A DNA stretch of 35,249 nt. Source: Arachnia propionica. GTDB taxonomy: Bacteria > Actinomycetota > Actinomycetes > Propionibacteriales > Propionibacteriaceae. The stretch is from assembly GCF_003932785.1 (NCBI RefSeq), contig NZ_RQYT01000032.1, forward strand, positions 1 to 35,249, given 5' to 3'. This document shows, in pieces, positions 9,290-17,129 of this stretch. Under the pieces are notes generated by a model that had not been told where the DNA came from, made no database searches, and saw only the letters and a list, made by a program, of their open reading frames with translations. Within the stretch, counting starts at the first letter, position 1, and each line of letters starts with the position of its first letter. A program made the position numbers and the translations under genes.

Positions 9290-9892
9290 TCAGCGGGTGG
9301 TGACCCCGACCCCTGCCCTGCGCAGCGCGCGAACCACCGTGAGGGTGACGGCGACGGCGGCGAAGCATGAGATGAGCGAGAGGGCCGCTCCCAGGAGGAC
9401 CTGACCGAAGGACAGCTCGATCTGCATCATGGTGCCGTAGAGCAGGCTGTTGAACAGGCCGAAGACGATCGCGCCCAGCCCGTAGCCGATCCAGTTCCAC
9501 TGCCGGTACAGCGTCAGGGCCAGGGGGATCTCCAACAGGGCACCGCCGATGAGGTTGCCGACGATGGCGCCGATGCCGGCGGGGGTGGTGAAGGTGGAGA
9601 TGATCCCGAGGATGAGGGCGGCGATGATGATCGCCCCGGGCTTCTTCGTGAGCGCCCCGGGGAGCAGGTAGGGAATGAGCCACAGCCCCATGAGGGCGCA
9701 CATGATGAGGATGCCGCCGGGGGAGATCGCCACGGCGATGCTGACGAAGTTGAGCGGCACGATGAGGAGGGCGCCCACCACGGCGCAGGCGGCCACCGTC
9801 ATGAGGGTGCGGGTGTGGAGCACCGATCCCTGGAGCCCTGCGCGGGAACTCGTGTGGATGGTGGGGGTGGCGGCCTCTTCCGCGGCAGACAT
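9290..9892 (-). CDS. ECF transporter S component (YkoE-like)
   Basis: This 200-aa hydrophobic protein has about five to six membrane segments after a polar N-terminus of about 25 residues. The stretch KKPGAIIIAALILGI and the later NLIGGALLEIPLALTLYRQW resemble YkoE-type substrate-binding subunits, in which an RKPGA motif and a final YRxW recur. YkoE homologues are usually assigned to thiamine precursors, but the iron box upstream and the YbtPQ-like genes downstream argue for a ferric-siderophore, haem or other metal cargo. The substrate cannot be read from sequence. The ATG at 9892 has GGAG 5 nt upstream. It is the first gene of the operon. Confidence 0.75.
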   Translation of the reverse strand: MSAAEEAATPTIHTSSRAGLQGSVLHTRTLMTVAACAVVGALLIVPLNFVSIAVAISPGGILIMCALMGLWLIPYLLPGALTKKPGAIIIAALILGIISTFTTPAGIGAIVGNLIGGALLEIPLALTLYRQWNWIGYGLGAIVFGLFNSLLYGTMMQIELSFGQVLLGAALSLISCFAAVAVTLTVVRALRRAGVGVTTR

Positions 9893-9910
9893 TCGTACTC
9901 CGTTCTCGTA

Positions 9911-9943
9911 TCAGGCTCACCTAACCTAATACACGGCCCGTGT
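9911..9943 (-). promoter_or_regulatory. DtxR/IdeR-like iron box plus adjacent dyad upstream of the ECF operon
   Basis: The minus strand of 9911-9929 reads TTAGGTTAGGTGAGCCTGA. It matches the IdeR/DtxR consensus TTAGGTTAGSCTAACCTAA at 15 of 19 positions, with the left half perfect. It lies 18 nt before the S-component ATG and overlaps a possible -10 (TAGGTT), a repressing position. A perfect 13-bp dyad ACACGG-C-CCGTGT at 9931-9943 abuts it and may be a second operator. Iron repression is inferred from the motif. Confidence 0.7.
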
Positions 9944-10116
9944 GGCGGGACAGGGGGGGTCGCCGACTGAACAGCCGCGATGACGAGTCGAGGTGACGGT
10001 GACGGCTCTCCGCGCTGTCGTCCTCCTGTTCAACCTGCGCGAACCCTCTTCACCTGCACGGCGAGGGTTCCTACGGTGGAGGTGGTGGAGGCTGCCCTGA
10101 AAGGAGCAAGACAACG
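9944..10116. other. Intergenic region between ECF operon and TAP-type hydrolase
   Basis: The region of about 170 nt contains no gene that I can support. A TACGGT at about 10073-10078 could be the -10 of the hydrolase, giving a leader of roughly 30 nt, and AAGGAG (about 10101) is its ribosome site. Confidence 0.4.
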
Positions 10117-11814
10117 ATGACGATGGCCTGCGCCCCTGACTCGCGAACACCACGACGCCTCGGCGTCTGCCTGGCTGCGGCCGCCCTCGTGCTGGGTCTG
10201 GGGGTGAGTCTGCCCGGCACCCGTGCCGTTGCCCAGGATCCTCCCCCGGATGTCACCTCGACGATCGAGCAGCAGCGCGTCGACAGCGTCCCCACCCCTG
10301 AGCTGGCCTGGGCGGAGTGCCCCGGCCGACCAGGCATGGAGTGCACGACGGTGAAACTGCCGCTCGACTACGACGAACCCGAGGGCACCCAGATTGATGT
10401 GGCCGTGCTCAAGCACCCGGCGAGGAAGCCGGACGAGAGGATCGGCTCCCTCTTCGTCAACCCCGGCGGCCCGGGCGGTTCCGGCAAGGACTTTGCCGTC
10501 GTCCTGGCCACCCAGCTCAGCCCCGAGATCGTGGATCGTTTCGATCTCATCGGCATGGATCCGCGGGGTATCGGTGACAGCACCCCGCTGAACTGTTTCG
10601 CCGACCCCAATGCGGCGATGGATGCTCTCCGCGAGGCCGATGAAATGGGCTTCCCCACCACCCGGAAGGAGGCTCGCACCTTCCAGAAGAGCCTCCGCAC
10701 CATCGGTGAGGCCTGTGCCAGCAACGCCTCGGAGCTGTCCTCCGCCATGAGCACCGCCCAGGTCGCCCGCGACATGGAGGTGCTGCGCCGTGCGGTCGGC
10801 GACGACAAGTTGAGTTACCTCGGGGTCTCCTACGGCAGCTACCTCGGTCAGGTCTACGCCAACATGTTCCCGGACCGGGTCCGTGCCGTCGTCATCGACG
10901 GTGTGATGAACCCCACCGAATGGTTGGGCACCTTCCACACCGCGTCCCAGTCGTTCGGGTTCCGCAACGGTTCCGCGTTGGGTGCCGAGCACGCCCTCAA
11001 CACCCTGCTGGACCGGTGCGCCGCATCCGAGGAGTGCCATCTCGCGGACCCCAGGGGAACGCTCGACCGGACCTTGGAACGGTTGAGGACCGAGCCGGTC
11101 AGCTTCCCCCTCCGTGACGGCAGCGAGATCACGATCACCTACCAGCGTTTCACCGCCGTGATGGCCTCATTCCTCTACAGTGACGACGGTTTCGACGACG
11201 TCATCGAGTACATCGTCATCCTGGACCAACTCGCCTCGCCCGAGGATGTCCCGGCCCAGGAGCAGATCAAGCTCGGTCAGGCCTTCCTCGCCCTGGAGGA
11301 ACGGGCAGAGGACGAACTCGAGGAGGCCGCGGAGACCGCCTGGTCCAAGTACGACGAATGGGTGGGTCTCAAGCAGCGCTCCCGGTTGCTGACGGTGATC
11401 TGCTCGGAGGGCAGCCACACCACCGAGCGGGGAATGCGCAGGCAGCACGACGCCATCGCCAAGGCACTGCCATACTTCGGGCTCTTCTGGCACTGGAGTA
11501 TGGCGGCCTGCGCCAGCCCGACGTGGAAGTCACGCGACGAGGACTCCTACCGTGGCCCCTTCAACAGGAGGACCGCGGCTCCGGTGCTGGTGGTCGGCAA
11601 CGAGTTCGACCCCGCCACCCACGTCGGCAACGCCCAGGAGGTGGCGCACATGCTGCCGAGCTCACGACTGGTCATCTCGAACAATTGGGGGCACATCGCC
11701 TACCGTTCCAGCGCCTGCACCCGGGAGGTCGTCGATGACTACCTCCTCGAACCCAAGGACGGGCAGACGGTGCTCTGCCGGGACGGCAGACAGCCCTTCT
11801 CCGAGGAGGATTGA
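10117..11814 (+). CDS. Secreted alpha/beta hydrolase, tripeptidyl-aminopeptidase (TAP/Slp) family
   Basis: This exported serine hydrolase of 565 aa probably trims peptides or esters outside the membrane. An arginine-containing N-region and a hydrophobic core (about 15-32) are followed by AVA-Q, a signal peptidase I site near 39/40. The oxyanion region NPGGPGGSG is at 115-123. The nucleophile elbow GVSYG places Ser at 238. The acid is D498 in GNEFDPATHVG, and the histidine is H526 in NNWGH. The C-terminal TAP-like region carries CTREVVDDYL, as in Streptomyces tripeptidyl aminopeptidases. The ATG at 10117 follows AAGGAG. The gene stands alone and converges on rlmB with a 7-nt gap. Exact substrate is unknown. 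Confidence 0.88.
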   Translation: MTMACAPDSRTPRRLGVCLAAAALVLGLGVSLPGTRAVAQDPPPDVTSTIEQQRVDSVPTPELAWAECPGRPGMECTTVKLPLDYDEPEGTQIDVAVLKHPARKPDERIGSLFVNPGGPGGSGKDFAVVLATQLSPEIVDRFDLIGMDPRGIGDSTPLNCFADPNAAMDALREADEMGFPTTRKEARTFQKSLRTIGEACASNASELSSAMSTAQVARDMEVLRRAVGDDKLSYLGVSYGSYLGQVYANMFPDRVRAVVIDGVMNPTEWLGTFHTASQSFGFRNGSALGAEHALNTLLDRCAASEECHLADPRGTLDRTLERLRTEPVSFPLRDGSEITITYQRFTAVMASFLYSDDGFDDVIEYIVILDQLASPEDVPAQEQIKLGQAFLALEERAEDELEEAAETAWSKYDEWVGLKQRSRLLTVICSEGSHTTERGMRRQHDAIAKALPYFGLFWHWSMAACASPTWKSRDEDSYRGPFNRRTAAPVLVVGNEFDPATHVGNAQEVAHMLPSSRLVISNNWGHIAYRSSACTREVVDDYLLEPKDGQTVLCRDGRQPFSEED

Positions 11815-11821
11815 GGCGTCG

Positions 11822-12772
11822 TCAGGAGGGCCGCTGCTGAGTGATCTCGTACAGCGCGATCGAGGCGGCGACGGAGGCGTTGAGGGACTCGACGGCACTC
11901 GCGATGGGGATGGAGACCAACGCATCGCAGTGCTCTCGCACCAGGCGGGCGAGTCCCTCACCCTCCGACCCCACGACCACGAGCAGTGGACCGTCCGTGC
12001 CGGGGAGGCCCGACAGGGGGGTGGTGCCCTCACCCGCCAGCCCGACCACGGTGAATCCCGCATCGGAGGCGCGACGCAGCGTCTGGTTGAGGTTCGTCAC
12101 CCGGCTCACGGGGATGCGGGCCGCCGCTCCCGCGGAGGTCTTCCAGGCCGCTGCCGTCATCGACGCGGAGCGTCGGGCCGGGATGATGACCCCATGGGCA
12201 CCGAAGGCAGCGGCGGAGCGGATGATCGCGCCCAGGTTGCGGGGGTCGGTGACCCCGTCGAGGGCCACGACCAGTCCGCGGGCCGGGACCTCGAGGGCCG
12301 CCTCGAAGACGTCCTCGACGTCGGTGTAGTCGAAGGCGGGTAGCTGCACGGCGACCCCCTGATGGACCAGGCCACCGGTGGCGCGGTCCAGCTCGGCGCG
12401 GGTCACCTGCAGCAACGGCAGCGAGTGCTCGGCAGCGAACTTGAGGATGTCGCGGAGCCGGTCGTCGCGTTCCGCCCCCTCGGCCACATAGGCCTGCTTG
12501 ACGGGCAGTCCCGCCTCGAGAGCCTCGAGCACCGGGTTGCGCCCCACCACCCAGTCGGCCCCGACCGCAGTGCGGGTCGACTTCTGCTTCGGGCGGCCAG
12601 CCTGCCGACGCAGCGCCTCCTGCTTGGCCTTGTACGCCTTGTGGTAGACCCGGTCCTCCGCCTTCGGGGTGGGACCCTTGCCCTCCAGGGAGCGACGGAT
12701 CCGGCCGCCGGAACCCGCTGCGGTCGTCCTGCCACGACGACCTGCGCCGCGCCGTTGTGAGTTGCCAGGCAT
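11822..12772 (-). CDS. rlmB: 23S rRNA 2'-O-methyltransferase RlmB-type (SpoU/TrmH)
   Basis: This SAM-dependent knot-fold enzyme is expected to methylate the 2'-OH of G2251 (E. coli numbering) in 23S rRNA. It has 316 aa. A very basic N-terminal tail of about 65 residues (actinobacterial style) precedes VVGRNPVLEAL, the start of the substrate-binding domain. SpoU motif 1 is LDGVTDPRNLGAIIRSA, motif 2 LLVVVGSEGEGL, and motif 3 IPIASAVESLNASVAASI. The ATG overlaps the cysS stop (TAATG) and a GGAGAAGAAG precedes it, so the two are translationally coupled. The cysS-rlmB pairing is common in Gram-positive bacteria. Confidence 0.93.
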   Translation of the reverse strand: MPGNSQRRGAGRRGRTTAAGSGGRIRRSLEGKGPTPKAEDRVYHKAYKAKQEALRRQAGRPKQKSTRTAVGADWVVGRNPVLEALEAGLPVKQAYVAEGAERDDRLRDILKFAAEHSLPLLQVTRAELDRATGGLVHQGVAVQLPAFDYTDVEDVFEAALEVPARGLVVALDGVTDPRNLGAIIRSAAAFGAHGVIIPARRSASMTAAAWKTSAGAAARIPVSRVTNLNQTLRRASDAGFTVVGLAGEGTTPLSGLPGTDGPLLVVVGSEGEGLARLVREHCDALVSIPIASAVESLNASVAASIALYEITQQRPS

Positions 12773-14202
12773 TACTTCTTCTCCAGACTCCAGCGTGCCC
12801 CGTCGGGGGTGTCGGTGATGGTCAGGCCCGCGTTGGCGAGCGTGTCACGGATGGCGTCCGCGCGAGTCCAGTCCTTGGCGGCGCGGGCCTCGGCCCGCTC
12901 GGCGAGGAGGGTGGCGACGAGCTGATCCACGACGGGGCTGAGGTCGTCCCGGTCGCTGGTCCCGGCCCACGGCATGTCGTCAGGGTTGATGCCGAACACG
13001 CTGGTCATCCGGGCCACGGTGGCGTGGAGGTCGGCGGCCTCGGGGGAGCCGTCGGCAAGGGCCTTGTTGCCCGCCCGCACCGCGTCGAACAGGGCGGCGA
13101 CGGCGGCTGGGGTACCGAGGTCGTCGTCGAGGGCCGCCGCGAAGGCGTCCCACTGGGAGCCCCGGGCAGAGCCGCCGGTGATGCCGTGCTCCTTCGCCGC
13201 GGCGAGGAAGGCGTCGATCCGCTGGATGCCCTTCTCCGACTCGGCGAGGGAACCCCGGGTGGACTCGTCGGCGGGGGAGAACTCGATCTGGCTGCGGTAG
13301 TGGGGAGCCAGCAGGAAGAACCGGACCGCCCGCGGGTCGAATGCCTTCGTCACCTCCGCGACGAGGGCCGTGTTCCCGAGCGACTTGCTCATCTTCTCGC
13401 CCGCCATCGTCACCCAGGCATTGTGCATCCAGATCCGCGCGAAGCCCCGCCCGGCCGCGGCGGACTGGGCCAGCTCGTTCTCGTGGTGGGGGAACCGCAG
13501 GTCGATGCCGCCGCCATGGATGTCGAAGACGTCCCCCAGGTACTTGCCCGCCATCGCGGAGCACTCCAGGTGCCAGCCCGGCCGGCCGCGCCCCCACGGG
13601 GTGGGCCAGGACGCAGTGACGGGCTCGCCCTCCTTGTGTCCCTTCCACAGGGCGAAGTCGCGGGGATCCCGCTTGCCGCGGGGGTCCGCGTCCTCGGCCG
13701 GGGCCATCTCGTCGACGCGCTGACCGGACAGTTCGCCGTAGCGCGGCCAGGAACGCACGTCGAAGTAGACGTCGCCCGAGCCGTCCTCGGCCACGTAGGC
13801 GTGTCCTCGCTCGATGAGGGCCTCCATGAGTTCGATCATCTCCGGGATGTGGCCGGTGGCGCGTGGCTCATAGGTGGGGGGAAGGCAGCCGAGCGCGGCG
13901 TAGGCGTCGTGGAGTTCCCGCTCGTAGATGTAGGCGTGGGCGAACCACTCGACCCCGGCCTCGGCCGACTTCGCGAGGATCTTGTCGTCGATGTCGGTGA
14001 CGTTGGCGACCACGGTCACGTCGTAGCCGCGATGGGTCAGCCAGCGACGCAGCACGTCGAAGACGACCTCCTTGCGGATGTGGCCGAGATGCGGGGACGC
14101 CTGCACGGTGAGCCCACAGTGGTAGATCGAGACCTTGCCCTCCACGAGGGGGCGGAACGGCTCGACCGTGCGGGTTGCGGTGTTGTACAGGCGTAGCGTC
14201 AC
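12772..14202 (-). CDS. cysS: Cysteinyl-tRNA synthetase
   Basis: This class I aminoacyl-tRNA synthetase of 476 aa charges tRNA-Cys. It shows the N-terminal opening [14 protein letters not shown], the zinc ligand region YHCGLTV, the HIGH-type signature [20 protein letters not shown], the WHLECSAM zinc site, [15 protein letters not shown] and the KMSKS loop [11 protein letters not shown]. The C-terminal anticodon-binding DALR-type region includes [24 protein letters not shown]. The start is a GTG at 14202, the standard family start; the ribosome site is weak (GCAGG). It forms an operon with rlmB. A MshC paralogue was considered, but the full-length anticodon domain favours CysS. Confidence 0.96.
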   Translation of the reverse strand: MTLRLYNTATRTVEPFRPLVEGKVSIYHCGLTVQASPHLGHIRKEVVFDVLRRWLTHRGYDVTVVANVTDIDDKILAKSAEAGVEWFAHAYIYERELHDAYAALGCLPPTYEPRATGHIPEMIELMEALIERGHAYVAEDGSGDVYFDVRSWPRYGELSGQRVDEMAPAEDADPRGKRDPRDFALWKGHKEGEPVTASWPTPWGRGRPGWHLECSAMAGKYLGDVFDIHGGGIDLRFPHHENELAQSAAAGRGFARIWMHNAWVTMAGEKMSKSLGNTALVAEVTKAFDPRAVRFFLLAPHYRSQIEFSPADESTRGSLAESEKGIQRIDAFLAAAKEHGITGGSARGSQWDAFAAALDDDLGTPAAVAALFDAVRAGNKALADGSPEAADLHATVARMTSVFGINPDDMPWAGTSDRDDLSPVVDQLVATLLAERAEARAAKDWTRADAIRDTLANAGLTITDTPDGARWSLEKK

Positions 14203-14262
14203 CTGCGGGATTCTACCGTTCCACCTCCGGAGGGTGGCTGATGCTCTCGGGCGGCAGTGGAC

Positions 14263-14457
14263 TCAGCGGGTTTTCCGACGGGAGGTCAACGCCGGGCTGG
14301 CCAGGCCCAGGATGAGCAGCACACTCCCGAGCAGGAAGATCTGGATCAGCTTCTCCCAGGTGGGTTCCATGGCGGCGGGGATGTTGAGCACGAGGGCCGT
14401 TGCCGTGAATGACAGCGCGAGCACGTAACCTGCCCGGCTGATCTTGATGGGTGACAT
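14263..14457 (-). CDS. Small two-helix membrane protein, unknown function
   Basis: The protein has 64 aa. It begins MSPIKISRAGYVLALSF and has two hydrophobic helices (about 10-28 and 36-55) with a basic tail SRRKTR. The ATG at 14457 is preceded by GAGGAGG at 5-7 nt, which decides it over the longer frame starting at 14481. I recognise no family. It sits alone upstream of cysS on the same strand, and a topology with both ends inside is plausible. Confidence 0.65.
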   Translation of the reverse strand: MSPIKISRAGYVLALSFTATALVLNIPAAMEPTWEKLIQIFLLGSVLLILGLASPALTSRRKTR

Positions 14458-14532
14458 GCGAGCCTCCTCGACTGTCCTCAAGGGACCAGCCTCGCTGACA
14501 GCGGGACGGGAGTCAAGGGGTGGCGGTGGGGC

Positions 14533-15903
14533 CTACTGCTCCTTCGCCGCCTTGGCGCGCAGGGCCTCGATGTCGAAGCCGTACATGACCGGGATCTCCG
14601 GGTCGTTGGCCTCGTCCTCCCAGGGGTCGTAGGGCTTCTCGTAGTCGTCGTCGACGAACCCATGTGACGGGTCGTACTTGTTGACCAGTTCCTGGCCGAC
14701 GGGTTCCACGTTGCTCATGTGCTCGTCCGGGAGGGTGGCCAGCACGTCGGCGATGTAGCCTGCCGCCGCCTCCTCCGTCGAGACCTCGCGGTTCTCCCGC
14801 TGTGACTGGTACCAGCGGTAGTCGAGGAGCTCGTGGAAGAACTGGGCCGGGTCGCGCTTGCCCTCCAGGTGGCTGGGGATCCGGCCGACAGCCGGCTCGA
14901 AGACCTCCATGAGCCACTTGTGGGCGGCCACCGACTCGCTCATGTTCATCGGCAGCTTCGCCCGGAACGTGTCCATGTCGTTGAGGAGACGGCGGGCCTG
15001 GTGCTCCTCCGCGTCGAGTCCGGTCAGGCGCATGAGGCGTCGGGCGTGATGTCCCGCCTCGACCACCTTCGGCTGCATCCGGATGGTGCGACCGTCGGCC
15101 GAGGTCTGCACGTCGATCTCCGCGACGTCGAAACCGAGCGCGTTGAGGCGCCGGACCCGACCCTCCAGCCGGTACATCTCCTCGTCGGAGAACTCCTCGA
15201 CCCCGGTCAACTCGGCCCAGAGGTTCTGGTAGCGCTCCTCGATGGTGTCGACGAGCCACTGCGGATCCAGCGACGGGTCGAGCATGCCGCCGGCCTCCAG
15301 GTCGCAGAACTCCCCGAACAGGTTGGTGCGGGCGATCTGCAGGTCGTGGGCGCGTTGCCCGTCGGTGAGGCGGTCGTGCACCTCGCCGGTCTCGGCGTCG
15401 ACGAGGTAGGCGGCGAACTCGCCCGCGTCACGACGGAACAGGATGTTCGACAGGGAGACGTCCCCCCAGTAGAACCCGGTCAGGTGGAGCCGGGCGAACA
15501 ACGCCACCATCGCATCCAGCAGTCGATTCACCGTGTCCAGCTTCACGCCGGAGTAGAACAGGGCACGGTACGGCAGCGAGAACGGCAGGTGCCGGGTCAG
15601 CAGGATCGGGTCGAGGGGCTCGCCGGTGCTCGTGGCACGCCCCAGTACCACCCCCACCGGCTCCACCGCCGGAACCCCCAGCCGCCGCAGTTCCGTCAGC
15701 TGCCGATACTCGTGAACCGCGACCTCCTCCAGGATCTCCTTCGCCGCGAGGATGTCGTCGCCCACCTGGAGGAACCGCACCACGTGGCGGGAGATACCGC
15801 GGGGCAATGCGACGAGGTACTGGGTCGGCCACTCCTCCAGCGGGGTGTTCCAGGGCAGACGGATGAGGGCCGCATCGGGCTTCGCTGCAAGGAACCTGGG
15901 CAC
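14533..15903 (-). CDS. DUF4032 protein with lipopolysaccharide-kinase-like fold
   Basis: The protein has 456 aa, cytosolic by appearance. The N-terminal half resembles the Kdo/WaaP-type kinase fold: conserved EYRQL in the N-lobe, a catalytic-loop-like GDVSLSNILF and YLVDAETGE in the place of the DFG region. The C-terminal half matches the actinobacterial DUF4032 proteins (HEGKRDPAQFFHELL-like LEGKRDPAQFFHELLDYRW). Phosphotransfer is inferred and the substrate unknown. The start is GTG at 15903 with no Shine-Dalgarno; TAAACT lies exactly 6 nt upstream, so it is probably leaderless. It lies downstream of the pfl operon but has this promoter of its own. Confidence 0.8.
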   Translation of the reverse strand: MPRFLAAKPDAALIRLPWNTPLEEWPTQYLVALPRGISRHVVRFLQVGDDILAAKEILEEVAVHEYRQLTELRRLGVPAVEPVGVVLGRATSTGEPLDPILLTRHLPFSLPYRALFYSGVKLDTVNRLLDAMVALFARLHLTGFYWGDVSLSNILFRRDAGEFAAYLVDAETGEVHDRLTDGQRAHDLQIARTNLFGEFCDLEAGGMLDPSLDPQWLVDTIEERYQNLWAELTGVEEFSDEEMYRLEGRVRRLNALGFDVAEIDVQTSADGRTIRMQPKVVEAGHHARRLMRLTGLDAEEHQARRLLNDMDTFRAKLPMNMSESVAAHKWLMEVFEPAVGRIPSHLEGKRDPAQFFHELLDYRWYQSQRENREVSTEEAAAGYIADVLATLPDEHMSNVEPVGQELVNKYDPSHGFVDDDYEKPYDPWEDEANDPEIPVMYGFDIEALRAKAAKEQ

Positions 15904-15971
15904 GGCCGTAGTTTACTGCCTCGCCGGTGGCAAGGCCGGATCCCCCTGCGGTCCGCGGGTCGTGCGTGGCG

Positions 15972-16859
15972 TCAGTAGGTGGTGAGCCCGTGGGAGCGGA
16001 ACTGGTCCCGGACCCGCTCGGTGACCTCAGGTGATGGCGGGGTGACGTCGGCGAGTTCGTAGCGCAGCCCCAGCGTGGCCCATTTGTCGCGACCCATCTG
16101 GTGGAAGGGCAGCACCTCGACGCGGGTCACCACGGGCAGCCCCGCCGCGATGTCGGCCACCGCGGCCACGTTCTCGACGGCGTCGGTGAGACCCGGTACG
16201 AGGACGAACCGGATCCACACCTCCTCCGAGCCGCGCTCGGCGAGACGCCGCGCGAAGTCGACGGTGGGGGCGAGTTCCCGTCCCGTGGCCCTGCGATAGG
16301 TGTCCGGCAGGCCCGACTTGATGTCCAGCAGCACCAGATCCACGTCGTCGAGCAGCTCGTCGGTGGCGCGGGCACCGAGGAAGCCCGAGGTGTCGATGGC
16401 GGTGTGGATGCCCAACTCCTTCGCCTGACGCAGCAGGTTCGCGACGAAGGCCGGCTGCATGAGGGGCTCCCCGCCTGAGATCGTCAACCCGCCGTTCGTG
16501 GTGCGGAAGATGCCACGGTAGCGACGCAGCCTGGCCGCCAGATCCTCCAACCGCACGGGCTGCCCCTTGGCCGCGAACATCGTGTCCGGGTTGTGGCAGT
16601 ACAGGCACCGCAGCGGGCAACCCGACAGGAACACCGTCAGCCGGGTGCCGGGGCCGTCGACACCCGTCACCAGTTCCCACGAGTGCATGGAGGCCAGCTG
16701 GCCGTCGCGCACCAGGTGCAGCTGCTCGGTCCTCGCGAGGTCGTCGCTGAGGTCGATCCCGTCAGTGCCGGCGCCCCCGGCGCGCAGCGTCGGGTACCCC
16801 AGCTCGACGGGGGCCAGCCGACACTCGCCGGAGACCCCGTCGACGGTGGCGGAGGTCAC
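15972..16859 (-). CDS. pflA: Pyruvate formate-lyase activating enzyme (radical SAM)
   Basis: This 295-aa enzyme uses SAM and a [4Fe-4S] cluster to abstract hydrogen from the glycine of the glycyl-radical partner. Cluster cysteines are in [10 protein letters not shown] (C81, C85, C88), followed by [12 protein letters not shown] and DTSGFLG as in PflA. The substrate-side opening [22 protein letters not shown] is also typical. An N-terminal extension of about 57 residues is present compared with E. coli PflA. The GTG start overlaps the stop of the glycyl-radical gene (GTGA), showing translational coupling. Its natural target here would be the separate 83-aa radical subunit rather than a full-length enzyme. 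Confidence 0.92.
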   Translation of the reverse strand: MTSATVDGVSGECRLAPVELGYPTLRAGGAGTDGIDLSDDLARTEQLHLVRDGQLASMHSWELVTGVDGPGTRLTVFLSGCPLRCLYCHNPDTMFAAKGQPVRLEDLAARLRRYRGIFRTTNGGLTISGGEPLMQPAFVANLLRQAKELGIHTAIDTSGFLGARATDELLDDVDLVLLDIKSGLPDTYRRATGRELAPTVDFARRLAERGSEEVWIRFVLVPGLTDAVENVAAVADIAAGLPVVTRVEVLPFHQMGRDKWATLGLRYELADVTPPSPEVTERVRDQFRSHGLTTY

Positions 16860-17107
16860 GACCCCTGGTGGAACGTGCGGGACAGCACGTCGCGCTGCTG
16901 CTCCTTGGTGAGCTTGACGAAGTTGACGGCATACCCGGAGACCCGCACCGTCAGATTCGGGTACTTCTCCGGGTGCTCCATCGCGTCCTCGAGGGTCTCC
17001 CGGTTCAGCACGTTGATGTTCGCGTGGAACAGACCGGGTGCGGTGCCGCGCTCCTCACGCTGTGCCCGCATGTCCGCCACGCGTTCCTGGTAGGTCTTGA
17101 TCGCCAT
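16856..17107 (-). CDS. grcA: Stand-alone glycyl-radical subunit of pyruvate formate-lyase (GrcA-like)
   Basis: This 83-aa protein corresponds to the C-terminal radical domain of pyruvate formate-lyase. [29 protein letters not shown] and RVSGYAVNF (radical glycine about G58) are followed by [16 protein letters not shown] lead of about 25 residues ([16 protein letters not shown]) has no counterpart in the fused enzyme. E. coli GrcA/YfiD is a spare domain that rescues damaged PFL. Here the neighbouring PFL gene lacks this domain altogether, so the small protein should be obligatory. A strong AAGGAGG lies 6 nt before the ATG. It is 22 nt downstream of the pfl core gene and overlaps pflA by 4 nt. 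Confidence 0.92.
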   Translation of the reverse strand: MAIKTYQERVADMRAQREERGTAPGLFHANINVLNRETLEDAMEHPEKYPNLTVRVSGYAVNFVKLTKEQQRDVLSRTFHQGS

Positions 17108-17129
17108 GGTTGTCCTCCTTGTGGATCGG

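Noticed and set aside
9288-9920. N-terminal extension of the ECF fusion through the S-component gene
   Set aside because: It is an out-of-phase reading of the S gene, Arg/His/Pro-rich; the ATG at 9287 begins the real ATPase.
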